Below, piece by piece: positions 45,234 through 57,530 of a stretch of DNA of 64,000 nucleotides. Position 1 is the first letter of the stretch; each line of letters begins with the position of its first letter. The position numbers and the translations under genes are program-made. Source of the DNA: Rhabdophis nuchalis (taxonomy: Eukaryota; Chordata; Lepidosauria; Squamata; Natricidae); contig CM077658.1 in assembly GCA_039707465.1 (NCBI GenBank), positions 18,587,732 through 18,651,731 of the forward strand, read 5' to 3'. The notes under the pieces were generated by a model. It saw nothing but the letters and a program-made list of their open reading frames with translations. It did no database searches and was not told where the DNA came from.

Positions 45234-46274
45234 CAGGGGTGTCAAACTTGATTTCATCGAGGGCCGCATCAAGGGTTGTGTTTGGCCTTGGGGGGGGGAA
45301 TGGCCAGGGTGGGCATGGCCAGCTTGACATCACTGGTGTCGGGGGGCACCTCTGATGGCCCAAGAGCTCTGCCAGCAAAAATGAGTTCTTGACCTCCGTT
45401 TTGGCTGCAATGGCCTCCTGCAACCCTCAGCCAGCAAAAATGGAGCTGGGGAAGGATGCGTGCGGCCTTCCTGAGCTTCATTTTCACTGCAGAAGACCTG
45501 CAGGCCGGTCATTGGCTGTTCCCAGAGCAGCCCTGTGGGCCAGATCTACCATATATTTCAGACAATAAGACATACAGGATTATAAGACGCACGTTAGTTT
45601 TTGGGGAGGAAAATAAGAAAAAAAAAGATTCTGCCTCTGCCTACCAGCATCCATGGTATTCATCTAGCTAGCGTCCTGTCTGTGTGTGAGATAGTTGAGG
45701 GCTGTTTGGAAACAAACAGTATTTGGTGTGTGAGCAACAAGGAAGGAGACAGCAAGGAGCCTGGGCGTGACAGCAAGGAGCCTGTGCTGATATCTGAAAC
45801 TAAAACTGAAAGTGAAACTTCTCTGCTGAGCTACCACATTGGAAAACCTGCTTTTGGTATTGTATATTTACTTAATGTGTTATATTATATATATAAAGAC
45901 AAGATATTGAATCCTGCTGAATCAGTTACTCGTGTGTGCTTTCTGAATGGGATTGCTGCTGCAAACTCTAACACACGCTTGCTGCAAATAGCAGACAAGC
46001 CAGGTCATTGTTGAAACCTGATTTAGCATGAGCAGCTGATTGGCGGGTAGATCAGCCTTCCGGAATACCCCCAATCAGCTGTTCCAGGCCACAGAGATTG
46101 CCAGAGACCATCGCCGCCTCCGTGCCTCACGTTTCTGGCTACATTCGGTGTATAAGATGCACTCAAATTTTCACCCTCTTTTAGAAGGAGAAAAAGTGTG
46201 TCTTATACTCCCCAAAATACGGTAAGCACCCCGCAGGCTGGATCCGGCCCACGGCCTTGAGTTTGACACCCCTG
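45234..46274. mobile_element. hAT-like element split by a TA-flanked element
   Basis: The termini are CAGGGGTGTCAAACTTGAT and CTTGAGTTTGACACCCCTG. The flanks CTCGGTAT (45226-45233) and CTTGATAT (46275-46282) match at six of eight bases, both differences being transitions. It belongs to the same family as 41162-41604. Confidence 0.88.
45549..46222. mobile_element. TA-flanked DNA element nested in the hAT-like element
   Basis: The left terminus CCATATATTTCAGACAATAA and the inverted right terminus CCGTATTTTGGGGAGTATAA match; TA lies on both sides (45547-45548, 46223-46224). The paralogue at 41162-41604 has the unbroken site GCCAGATCTAAGCACC, which confirms insertion at a single TA. A 137-codon open frame inside (45601-46014) has no recognisable domain and no transposase motif. 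Confidence 0.9.
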
Positions 46275-46667
46275 CTTGATATGGAGGTCCAGCTACCGAT
46301 TTCACAAATTTGCTTTAGTTTGGCAGAAACGGAATTTCTCCCCCAAGGTTTCCTGATCCCGGGCAAAACTGCCTGCCTGTATAAACTCAGCACATCAAGG
46401 ACATAAGGGTTCTTCCCCTCCAGGACAAGCCTTTTTGTGATGTTTGTGTAATCTCAGATTGATTTACATAGGAAAATTCTGAAGCACGTTCTTCTCTGCT
46501 ATATTGTGAAGTGCTATAATCCCAGGAGGGTTCGGACCATATGGCTGATGAAAAACCAAAGGCAGAGACGGTGGATTTTCCTTGGTGTTCTTCGCCGTCA
46601 CTGAAGAGAAAACCCTCCTGGAAATTAAAAGCTGGACGCTGGGCCTTCCTTTCCAAATAGGGTGCAC

Positions 46668-46745
46668 AGGTAGTCCTTGACTCATGATGGCTTGTTTAGT
46701 GACCACTCAGCATTATGACGGAGCCCTCCGAAAAGCTACTTAAGA
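46668..46745. mobile_element. Left end of a CAGGTAGTCC-family DNA element
   Basis: CAGGTAGTCCTTGACTCATG starts the copy. Related wording (CATTTATGACCATTTGCAG, GGGTTCGCTTAATGACTGCA) resumes at about 47632-47830, so the sequence between may have been inserted into it. Confidence 0.5.
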
Positions 46746-46781
46746 CATGGTTTTGAAGTTCCAACATCAGATACAACACGA

Positions 46782-46880
46782 ATGAAGGTGCATATACGTG
46801 TCCTAGGATGTATGTGTCCCCCTAACTATGTAAGACAGGTGGGAAGGAAGTTAATCACTAGACTGCAAGAACACTCCTTT
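46782..46880 (+). pseudogene. Possible Penelope-like GIY-YIG endonuclease remnant
   Basis: The frame reads CMCPPNYVRQVGRKLITRLQ then EH, which recalls the YVGQTGRKL...RIQEH core of GIY-YIG domains in Penelope-like elements, with the central Gly replaced by Arg. Only this short block is present. The identification is tentative. Confidence 0.4.
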
Positions 46881-47003
46881 GTTAATGACATGATAAATCT
46901 TGACTCTCCATCCTTAAAAGAGGTTGAGTTTTTAAAAGGCTTAGCTAGAGTTGTGTGCCGCTATAAGGAAATAACTATTCTATCACAATAGAATCCCTTA
47001 TGC

Positions 47004-47137
47004 CAGGGGTCTGCAAAGTCGGCTCTTTTAAGACAGGTGGACTTCAACACCCAGAGTTCCCCAGCCAGCATAGCTGGCTGGGAATTCTGGGAGTTGAAGT
47101 CAACCAGTCTTAAAAGAGCCGACTTTGCAGACGCCTG
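47004..47137. repeat. Fold-back palindrome (134 bp)
   Basis: The arms 47011-47034 and 47107-47130 are perfectly complementary (24 bp). The whole element, from CAGGGGTCTGCAAAG to the inverted CAGGCGTCTGCAAAG, is nearly palindromic. The centre CCAGCCAGCATAGCTGGCTG is shared with 31506-31605. The CAG-type ends suggest a hAT-mobilised family, but no 8-bp duplication was found. Confidence 0.9.
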
Positions 47138-47139
47138 CA

Positions 47140-47612
47140 TGCTACCAGGCTCAAAATTTTGACCTTGGACAACCTGGAACTACACCGCCTATGCTCGGAC
47201 GTAAGCATAGCACACAAAATTTTCTGCTACAATGTCCTACTTGTCAATGACTACTTCAGCTTCAACCTCAATAATACACAGGCAAACAATAGATTCAAAC
47301 TCAAGGTCAACCGCTCCAAACCCGATGCTCTTCCTGACTATGTTGTTACCTCCTCAAACCCCCACAATTTCAACCTTACAATGTCTACTGTGGATCTCAC
47401 CCCATTCCTAAGAGGTCCTGTAAGGGGGTATGCATAAGCGCACCAGTGTGCCTACCGTCCCTGTCCTACTGTCCCCGTTTATCTGCATCTACTTCCTTTG
47501 TTCATGTTTATATTCGTATTTGCTGCCTTGTACATGTTTGACAAACTAACTAACTAAATAACTAAGTAACTAAGTGGACTAACTACTACCTAACTAACTA
47601 ACTAAATAAATG
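47140..47612 (+). mobile_element. Jockey-superfamily LINE 3' end
   Basis: The frame 47159-47437 reads RLCSDVSIAHKIFCYNVLLV, NDYFSFNLNNTQANNRFKLK and STVDLTPFLRGPV, the C-terminal segment of a dispersed snake LINE. An internal deletion is seen relative to the expected spacing. The tail is AACTAACTAACT/AAATAAATG. Confidence 0.8.
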
Positions 47613-47839
47613 CAAGCATCCACAATTACATGACCTCGTTTTGAGAGCTTAACAACTGCTCTGCATTTATGACCATTTGCAGTGCCTTGTAGACATGTGA
47701 CTGCAATTGATAGCAGTTTTGGCATTTACTTTCAATTTCTGGCAAAATCTCCCCAGCTAACAACGGGTTCGCTTAATGACTGCAACATCCATTTAACGAC
47801 TGTGGTTTTCACTAAACAGCCCTCAGAGAAAAGTTGAAG

Positions 47840-48637
47840 TCTGGATATGTGGACAAATGTCAGCCATCATAACTTACACTTGCCATTTCCAGGCTCAACT
47901 GATGTAATTTCAATTATCTAATTAAAAAGGGGCCAAGATAGCAGATTTGAAGAAAATTTCACACTGCCTTTATAATTCAAGCTTCCCTTACACACATGCC
48001 TACATAGTGTGCAAACTTTAAGGAGAGTGTGTGCCGTGTTAATTAGCTGATGTGGATGGCTATCCAACCTCACGTTACTTCTAAGCTAGTCACAGCTCAC
48101 ACCTGATTACAGAAAAAGGTGTTTGATTCCATCGCTTCCTTTTCCTACCTTAGTATGCAAATACCAAACCACTTGGAAATGTTTAAAGAGGGCTAATCAC
48201 CAGCCACCTATGAAAACTGATTTAGGGGGCTGAAGGAATTTTTAACATGGTTATAAAAAGGCGCAAAGACAACAGGACGTTGAGATGACAGCCAATTAGG
48301 AATGTATCAGGCGACATGGAAATATTGACACCATCGCCGCAAAATGTCAGCGAGAAGGATGGTTTCCTTATTCAACTACTAAATGAAAGAAGGTTGAGAA
48401 TGTAATGGGGTTTTTTTTTTCATTAAAAAAGTGACTGAATATATTAAGGAAAATTATGCTTTACTCCCAGGGATGTCAGGGAACAAAGCAATGTAGTATT
48501 TGGTCACATGCGCTACGATAGAAATGATGAAAACACGTACACATCGAGAGGGGTACCAATATTTTATGAAATCAACTTTGTACCAGAAGGAGCTGCACCA
48601 AAAAGAAAGGAATATAAAGCCTGTTCTTAAATAATGT
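47840..48637. other. Single-copy AT-rich block, possible regulatory DNA
   Basis: No repeat family was recognised from about 47940 to 48637. ATTA-rich sequence such as GTTAATTAGCTGATGTGGAT is compatible with enhancer DNA but proves nothing. Confidence 0.35.
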
Positions 48638-48746
48638 TCATTTATTTATTTGTATCCCAACTGCATTGTTTTTTTATAAATAACTCAAGGTGGTGAACAT
48701 ATCCGAAACAACATCTTCCTTCCAGTTTCCCCACAACAGGAACCTC
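48638..48746. mobile_element. 3' end of a dispersed LINE/SINE-type repeat
   Basis: TTTATTTATTTGTATCCCAA and ATAAATAACTCAAGGTGGTG, then CCCCACAACAGGAACCTCG, is a widespread amniote/squamate repeat end. The minisatellite that follows is made from its next segment. Confidence 0.6.
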
Positions 48747-49175
48747 GTCACCCAGCTAGCTTTCAATGCTCGGTGGAACTAGAACTCCCAGTCTCCTGGT
48801 GACTGGCCCGAAGTCATCCAGCCAGCTTTCATGGCTAAGGTGGGACTAGATTTCCCAGTCTCCTGGAGGCTGATCTGAAGTCACCCAGCTGGCTTTCGTG
48901 GTGAAGGTAGGACTAGAACTCCCAGCCCGAAGTCACCCCACCAGCTTTCATGGCTAAGGTGGGGGTTTGAACTAAGTTTCCTTGTAATTGGCCCTAAGTC
49001 ACCCAGTTGGCTTTCATGGCTAAAGCGGGATTAAAAATCCTAGTCTCCTGGTGACTGATCCTAAATTAGCCAGCCAGCTTTCATGGCTAAAGCAGGACCA
49101 GAACTCCCAGTCTCCTGGTGATTGGCTCAAGTCACTCAGCTGGTTTTCATGCTTAAGGTGGAACTAAAATCAAGA
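48747..49175. repeat. 66-bp-period minisatellite, seven units
   Basis: Units start at about 48747, 48813, 48880, 48932, 48998, 49065 and 49131. Each carries GTCACCCAGCTGGCTTTCAT, GGCTAAGGTGGGACTAGAAC and TCCCAGTCTCCTGGTGACTG variants. Unit three lacks about 14 bp. Confidence 0.9.
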
Positions 49176-49894
49176 ACTTTGTTTTTTAAGTGCATCCTGA
49201 GCAATAGTTGTGGTTTTTTTTCTCAAGGGGGCAGTAGAAAGAAATATGTTTTCTTCTTACAGTGGTGCAATCATGGATAAATAACAGCTTTCAAGAATGA
49301 TCTCTCTTCACTCAAAAAATATGAACCCAATGTTCTCATCCAGTATTTTTTTAAAAGGGGTGGTGGATGAAAAGGAGGTGAACAGCTGGTGAACCTCCTG
49401 AAATACTTGAGACCTCGTTTAATGCTAGTTCTCCTCTCAAGCTTGTCCGCAGAAAGTCAAATCAGAAATGTGTGTGTTGTTCCCTCAGCCACTGCAATTT
49501 TTTGGTACAAAAGAATTCCCACCTAAAAATCGTGGATTGGATAATGAATACATCAAGAAACAAGCAGATGCAGCCTATTTGTTATTCCCAGCCAATTAGC
49601 GTGTCTGCTTATTCAAAACAGAGACGGATTTCAAAAGGGGAAACACAGTTTCAGTCAATTCTTCCTGTAGACTTTTCCTTTGATAATTTCCATTATCTCG
49701 GGGTTTGTTTGTTTGTTTGTTTTTAAATAAATCCACCCAAACCCCAGTCAAATTTACCACCAGAGATGCAAAGAATTGTGTTAAGACTGTAGAATAGGAT
49801 GTTATCAGTGGGCGTGACAATCTGCAATATTGTCAATATCAGTATAGGCCTTCCACCTTCTGTAACTAACAGTAACTTTTGCATCTGTCTGTCT
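49176..49894. other. Single-copy intron, no gene seen
   Basis: No feature that I can support. A short (GTTT)n lies at 49703-49722. Confidence 0.4.
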
Positions 49895-50210
49895 GGAGCC
49901 GCATGCGGCTCTTTCATCCCTCTGCTGTGGCTCCCTGTCGCCAATCGGCACACAATTTTAAGAGAAACTTCCAGTTAGGTGGGGGAAGCACAGCACGCCA
50001 GGAAGAGACTCTATGGCAAGGTGCGGATTTTCCAGTCAGCTCCACAATCGATAGGACTTTTGGTTAGGACAGGTAGAGGAAAAAGGATGCCTCACTAGGA
50101 GGAGATTTTATAGTGGAGGAACTGGGCTTGCGGTCAGCTCCAGAATTGAACGGGGGGCTTCCAGTTAGGTCCTTTGTGGCTCCTTGAATGTTTAAGGTTG
50201 CCGACCCCTG
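49895..50210. mobile_element. hAT-like element, left end truncated
   Basis: The body and right terminus GGTTGCCGACCCCTG match 18713-19047. The left terminus is missing before CTGGAGCCGCATGCGGCTC. Confidence 0.85.
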
Positions 50211-50217
50211 CCACAGA

Positions 50218-50375
<158 letters not shown>

Positions 50376-50429
50376 ATCTGTGTCTCTATCTATCTACCTA
50401 CCTATTGTCCTTCTGCCTGTCTGCCCTAA

Positions 50430-50965
50430 CTATCTGCTTGATTTATATGGCTTCTCACTCACTTTCAGTGACTCTTGGTGGTTTACAAAAATAAAAACTT
50501 AATATACAAATTATCAAAACAATAACCCATCAAGCCCTCCCCCCTGATGACACCAATTAGTCATGCAAGCCACTTGGGTTCCCCAAGCCTGTTAGTCAAA
50601 CCAGGTCTTGAGAACAAGTGTCAAATTGGGAGCAGTCTAATCTCTATGAGGATGATGTTCCAAAGAGAGGGAGTCACCATGAAGAAGGCCCTTCTTCTGG
50701 GTTACGGCAGATGGACTTTCTTAGGAGACAGGTCCTGCCACATTCTCTGCTTTACCTTCCTGATGGGTTGTGTGATGTAAGCAGGAAGAGATGGTAGTTC
50801 AGATAACTTGTCCGAAAACATGAACAGGTAACATGAAATGAATTGCTCCTGCAAGAGAGATGCACACCTAGTTTTGTGCAAAACCACAGACCGCTGTATT
50901 ATGAACCAATTGGAGTTCCTGGATGCTTTCTGAGGATAGCACCATGTAGAGCATTTAAGGGGTAC
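50430..50965 (-). mobile_element. Old L2-type LINE 3' portion
   Basis: On the minus strand, degenerate equivalents of the L2 C-terminus occur (CATGAAGAAGGCCCTTCTTC for the GRAFS-like segment; AACCAATTGGAGTTCCTGGA and ACCATGTAGAGCA for the region upstream). It is highly diverged from the 24129-28436 element. Confidence 0.65.
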
Positions 50966-52427
<1,462 letters not shown>

Positions 52428-52555
52428 TCATCTTTATCGTGGTGCTAGAATTCTTGGTGTTCTTAGCATTAACACAGAACTATTGTATGGCTCTCTGAAA
52501 TGGTCTGTATTATGGTTTTATCTTAATCGAATGGATTAAAACAATGGTTGAAAAC

Positions 52556-52712
52556 GAAGCAAGGAGAGAAGCAACTTAGAACTAAGGAGAAATTTCCTAA
52601 AGGTGAGAGCAATCAACCAATGGAACAGAAGTTGCCTTCAGAAGTTGTGGATGCTTCATCACTGAAGGTGTTTAAAAAGAGATTGGGCAGTCATTTGTCT
52701 GGAATGGTATAG
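52556..52712 (+). mobile_element. CR1-type LINE 3' fragment
   Basis: CTAAGGAGAAATTTCCTAAA and GGAACAGAAGTTGCCTTCAG correspond to the CR1 C-terminal NFLxVR...WNxLP segment. The terminal box is missing. Confidence 0.85.
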
Positions 52713-52847
52713 GCAGGGGTAGGCGGCTGGGGGTTCACAGGGGTTCGGGAGAACCTCTAGCTAAGATTCTGTGCGCTTCAGAGAATCCCAAAATCCCACT
52801 CCTGGCTGGCCCCACCCACCCTGCTCCTCCCAGGAGTCCCCATGTTC

Positions 52848-52928
52848 AATACAATACAATAGCAGAGTTGGAAGGGGCCTTGGAGGTCATCTAGTCCAAC
52901 TCCCTGCCTAGGCAGGAAGCCCTATCCA
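52848..52928 (-). mobile_element. CR1-type LINE 3' terminus with (CAATA)n tail
   Basis: CAATACAATACAATAGCAGA is followed by the inverted terminus GGAGGTCATCTAGTCCAACT. It is inserted in an unrelated repeat whose halves read on either side (CCCCACCCACCCTGCTCCTC; GTGGCCCATTTTGGAGGCAG). Confidence 0.85.
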
Positions 52929-54197
52929 TGTGGCCCATTTTGGAGGCAGGTAAGTGCAGGACAGACACAGAGACTCAAGGAGGGTGAAAAACAGGCCAAC
53001 CGGAAGTTTGGGAAGCCTGGAAACAGGCCCCTTTCTGGCCTCCAGAGGGCCTCCAAAGCCTGGAGTACCACCCTTTTTGGAATTTCAGTTACTATGAAAA
53101 GCAGATAATAAGTTCCCTACATAAATACTGCCCAAGTTTGAAAATCTCCATAAACTGTTCAAATCCCTCCAGCGTCACTACTCTTTACAAAAAACAAGCA
53201 CTGTGCACACCAAACTATTGAGACTTTCAGAACAAAGAGGTATATTATGGTCTAATGGCTACATCATGTACCCACATGAATATCTTGAACGCACAAAAAA
53301 ATCGAAAACGTTAATCTACCCACTCCACACGTACACAGAATGAAAATCCATTGGGACAAAAAGAGTTCCATCATTTCTCAAAGTAAGTTGTAACCAAGTG
53401 TATGCCATTGTAGTGGTGACTTCATTTGCATGAAGCGCTCCTTGCAATAACACAAATCATTATGGCGAGAGATCACAGTGAATGCTCATCCCTTTCATCT
53501 GAAATCCATTCAGCTGGCTCCAGAAAAATCAAGGTATTTTCACTGTTGTGCACCAACCTTAACCCAATTGCTTTGCATCTTCATTTGCCAAGTCACAGGT
53601 AAAGATTTACAGCCAGCCAGTACTCCTGAAAGACTCCAAAATGCCCTGATACGTTGCTAGGCCAATACCTTTATTCTTTGATTGTTGTTGGCATTGCTGT
53701 TGTTATTTGTAAGTAGAAGCTACAACAAATATTTCTTGATAGGGTAAAAGCGAAAGGTTTTACAGACTTATCAAAGGTAAAGTATTATTCTGAGTTAGAC
53801 GATGGGTGTGATTGTTTGATTTGATTTTTTGCCACTCTCTAAACTTCTAGGTTAAAATATGATGGAGATGGCTATATGGGCAGCCAACTGAAAGCAAATA
53901 AATGGATAATTGAACAAGTCAACCTAGAAGTCTCAAGGTGCAAATGAGAAGGATCAAATCACCCTACTTCAGAGGAACGAGGTAAAGATCTACCTCTTTG
54001 GAGAAGGTTCTGATGATGAGAAATGTGGAAAGAAAGAGGAGAAGCAGAAGACAATCAGGGGCATGTTGAATGGATTCAGAGTGGCAATGGGTGGACTATT
54101 GAAAAACCAGAAGGATCAAGTTAGAAATAGATCATGAGGAAAAAATGTGTCTATATGGTAAGTAGATATTATCACCACTAGTTACTGAGTGCAGGAA

Positions 54198-54325
54198 TAA
54201 TAGAATAATGAAGTTGGAAGAGACTTCGGAGGTCTTCTAGTCCATCCCCCTGCTGAAGCAGAAAACCCTATACCATTTCAGAGAAACAGTTGTCCAATCT
54301 CTTCTTAAAAACCTCCAGTGATGGA
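54198..54325 (-). mobile_element. CR1-type LINE 3' end (first of two)
   Basis: AATAATAGAATAATGAAGTT then GAGGTCTTCTAGTCCATCCC is the inverted CR1 end. The copy stops at CTCCAGTGATGG, where the GGAA array starts. Confidence 0.88.
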
Positions 54326-54418
54326 GAAGGAAGGAAGGAAGGAAGGAAGGAAGGAAGGAAGGAAGGAAGGAAGGAAGGAAGGAAGGAAGGAAGGAAGGAA
54401 GGAAGGAAGGAAGGAAGG
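54326..54418. repeat. (GGAA)n microsatellite
   Basis: About 23 uninterrupted AAGG units between two CR1 3' ends. Confidence 0.97.
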
Positions 54419-54420
54419 CA

Positions 54421-54680
54421 GAATAACAGAGTAGCAGAGTTGGAAGGGATCTTGGAGGTCTTCCAGTCCAGCCCCCTGTTCAAGCAGGAAGTCCTATACC
54501 ACCTCAGACAAATGGTTGTTTAATCTCTTTTTTTAAAACTCCAGTTGTGGAGCACTCACAACTTCTAGAGGCAAGTCATTGTTCCATTAATTAATTGTTC
54601 TCACTGTCAGGAAATTTCTCCTTATTTCTAGGTTGGTTGTCTTGATTAGTTTCCATCTATTGCCTCCTGGTCTTAATCTT
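54421..54680 (-). mobile_element. CR1-type LINE 3' end (second of two)
   Basis: The sequence CAGAATAACAGAGTAGCAGA then GGTCTTCCAGTCCAGCCCCC gives a second inverted terminus and longer coding debris. Confidence 0.88.
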
Positions 54681-55274
54681 GATGCTGATCTGTTTGCTTC
54701 TTTCAACAAAGCCCAGCATCCAGGACCATTTTCTAGGGACAGAAATAATCCATCAATGAGGTGTTTCCAGATTTATTTTGAAAGTTTGAATGATTTGTGT
54801 ATCTGGAAGCTCACGTGATTTCTGGAAAGCATTAAGATGGGAGTTCACCATTCAAGAAAGCCATCAGAGTTCAGTGATTCAACATTCGATTTCGATGTTA
54901 ATGGAAGGCCAGCTTTATCAAATCAAAACAGTAAAATTGTACATTCTGCTCCAAAATACCTAAAAAATGGTTGTTTTACTCATTTTTAAAGAATGTTTTA
55001 CTGATCAGTGAAAATATAACACCAGTTGATTTTGATGCATCTTTCTTTGTGTTCCAAATGTTTTATTCCTTGCAATAAAAAGTGTTTGGTCTTTAAATAA
55101 GAGGAATATGATTGCAGAAAAAGACGTTAAAAAATCAGTGTGATAGATATCAGGATAATATCGTAATATAAATAGGTATGAAAAATTATAAAATTAGATT
55201 TTGAATGACTCTCCTACTAAATATGTATAAAATATGAATAACAGTGAAATGTTAGAATTAAACAATGGGTGATT

Positions 55275-55285
55275 AGGTATCTCTA

Positions 55286-55323
<38 letters not shown>

Positions 55324-55338
55324 CCTGTCTATCTATCA
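55275..55338. repeat. (CTAT)n microsatellite
   Basis: About 12 CTAT units with CTAC and CTGT interruptions. Confidence 0.95.
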
Positions 55339-56023
55339 ATATGTGTATTAATAGAATTATATGGATTGAAGAATTGGAAAGAGTATGAATGGAAATATTT
55401 TAAATGTATAAATGCTTGTGATTGGTACTAAAACTGTATACGGAGAAACTGAATAATGGAAGAATGAAGAATGAAAATTTGATTTTATTAAGGAAATATA
55501 AATAACAAAATAGGTTGAAAACATGTCTTTGAATATTATGGTGATATGAAGGGGGGAGTTAAAATAGCGATAAAAAATAGAGGGGAATAATAGTAATTAT
55601 ATATTAATATGTTTAAGATATACAAAAGGACTGAAATAAGGTTTAGAAATGAGTGTATTTAAAAGTGGCAAGGTTGTACCTTCTTAGCAATGACACAAGG
55701 ACAAAATGTCTAGGAATGATTAGCATCAGAATTAAAATTTAAAGCAATCACGTCAGAAGGTGAAGTCCATTAGAAGCTGGTTGCTAACATTTCCTTCTAT
55801 TTTTATTCCTTGCAGAACAAGTCACTTTACATTACCGCACCAAGCTGTAAAAAGTCTGGCTGCTTAGAAGCAACTTCAGGAAAGAGAGCTTGCTCTCCAG
55901 TGCAGGAATTCATACATCTAATCCTTCACTTGAAACCGTTCATTTTAGAATCCTTTGAAGTAGTAACAGGACTAAAAAAAGTGACTTATGACTAGACTTT
56001 ACACTTATGACTTGTCAAAGGAT

Positions 56024-56358
56024 GGAGGAAGGGAGGGGGGGAGGAAAAGGAAGGAAGGAAGGAAGAGAGAGCGAGAGCAAGAGAGAGAAAGGAAGGAGAG
56101 AGGGAGGAGGAGAATAAAGAGAGAGAGAGAAAGAGAAAGAAAGAAAAAAAGAAAGAAAGAAAAGTAGAAAGGAAGAAATAAAAGAAAGAAAGAAAGAAAG
56201 GAGGAAGGGAGGGAGGAGGAGGAGAAAGAGAGAGAAATGAAGAAAAAAGAAAGAAAGAAAGAAAGAAAGAGAAAGAAAGAGAGAGAGAGAGAGGAGAAAG
56301 GAAGGAAGGAAGGAAGGAAGGAAGGAAGGAAGGAAGGAAGGGAGGGAGGAAGGAAGGA
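56024..56358. repeat. GGAA/GAAA polypurine tract
   Basis: About 335 bp, nearly all purine on the plus strand, ending in a (GGAA)n core at 56298-56340. Confidence 0.96.
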
Positions 56359-56782
56359 TCACCCACTCCTTTCCAGGATGTGCTATCCCAAGACATTAAA
56401 AGAGAATTAACAAATCAAACAAAATTAACTCATCATCTTAGCTGTAGTTGTTTCGCAAAAGCTTCTGTACCATAATACTTTCCCTCCCATTGTTTACTTT
56501 TAAGATATTGTGAGAAAAAGTCCATGTTGCTAAGTTTCCGAGATGCCCTGGTTAGTTCTGTAGTCCTGAAATCCAAAGCTCTTCCTATATTTCACGTCTA
56601 CTTTTCTATCCCTTCTGAGTTGAGATACCAAGACAGGCTTGTACTTAATCGAAACATGTACTCTGACTGTTTTTCATGTAATCTCAACATAGCTTTTCTC
56701 TGACTATACCTTTTTCCCCTAACCCTCCACTGTTAGGCTCTGTGTAAAAGAGGGGGGGAAATCAATAATGATTCTGGAAAAA

Positions 56783-56943
56783 AAGAAGAAGAAGAAGAAG
56801 AAGAAGAAGAAGAAGAAGAAGAAGAAGAAGAAGAAGAAGAAGAAGAAGAAGAAGAAGAAGAAGAAGAAGAAGAAGAAGAAGAAGAAGAAGAAGAAGAAGA
56901 AGAAGAAGAAGAAGAAGAAGAAGAAGAAGAAGAAGAAGAAGAA
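56783..56943. repeat. Uninterrupted (GAA)n, about 53 units
   Basis: A pure AAG/GAA repeat of about 161 bp with no interruption. It reads as poly-Ser or poly-Lys in translation, which is artificial. In the ZNF423 pre-mRNA it is (UUC)n. Confidence 0.98.
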
Positions 56944-57284
56944 CTGGTCAAGAATTATAGAGTAGTAAGGTCATTCGGACACCTCAGTTGGTATTTCACA
57001 TACAAGGCCGGCTGCGTAAAAACTACATTTTACCTGTTGTACTACAAATCAACAAGAGATTAGAAAACAAAGAATAGTGTGTTGTTCAATTTAGCTTCCC
57101 TAGCTATCTTCGGTGTAGCTCTTTAACAAGAGCTAGTGAAATTTACTGTTCTCTGAAAATGCTATGAGCTCTTCAGGGGCCCCTACCTATAATTCTGAAA
57201 TCTGCTAAAATCTTTGAGCTGACTTGCAAGCAATCTTATTCAGAAATAGTTATATACACAGAGACATATATGTATGTCTCTGTG

Positions 57285-57455
57285 CAGGAGTGAAATTCAG
57301 CTGGTTTTGACAGGTTCTGGAGAACCAGTAGCGGAAATTTTGAGTAGTTTGGAGAACCGACAAATACCACCTCTCGCTGGCCCCCGAGTGGGGTGGGAAT
57401 GGAGATTTTGCAGTATCCTTCCCCTGTTACACCCACCAAGCCATGCCCACCACTG
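57285..57455. mobile_element. hAT-like element related to 8935-9136
   Basis: It starts CAGGAGTGAAATTCAGCTGG and shares GGGGTGGGAATGGAGATTTT. The right terminus is unclear. Confidence 0.7.
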
Positions 57456-57530
57456 TCGCTGTGCATGTGTAGTCAGAAAGCGACTTCTATAAGGATGAGA
57501 ATAGGGATGGGAATTCTTGAGTTCCTAACT

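Noticed and set aside
45601..46014. 137-codon frame inside the TA-flanked element
   Set aside because: No transposase motif and no recognisable domain; the element is non-autonomous.
48747..49175. CRISPR-like array from regularly spaced repeats
   Set aside because: Units are contiguous 66-bp tandem copies without unique spacers, in a vertebrate intron; it is a minisatellite.
56733..56965. Poly-Ser and poly-Lys frames
   Set aside because: These are translations of the pure GAA repeat on either strand.
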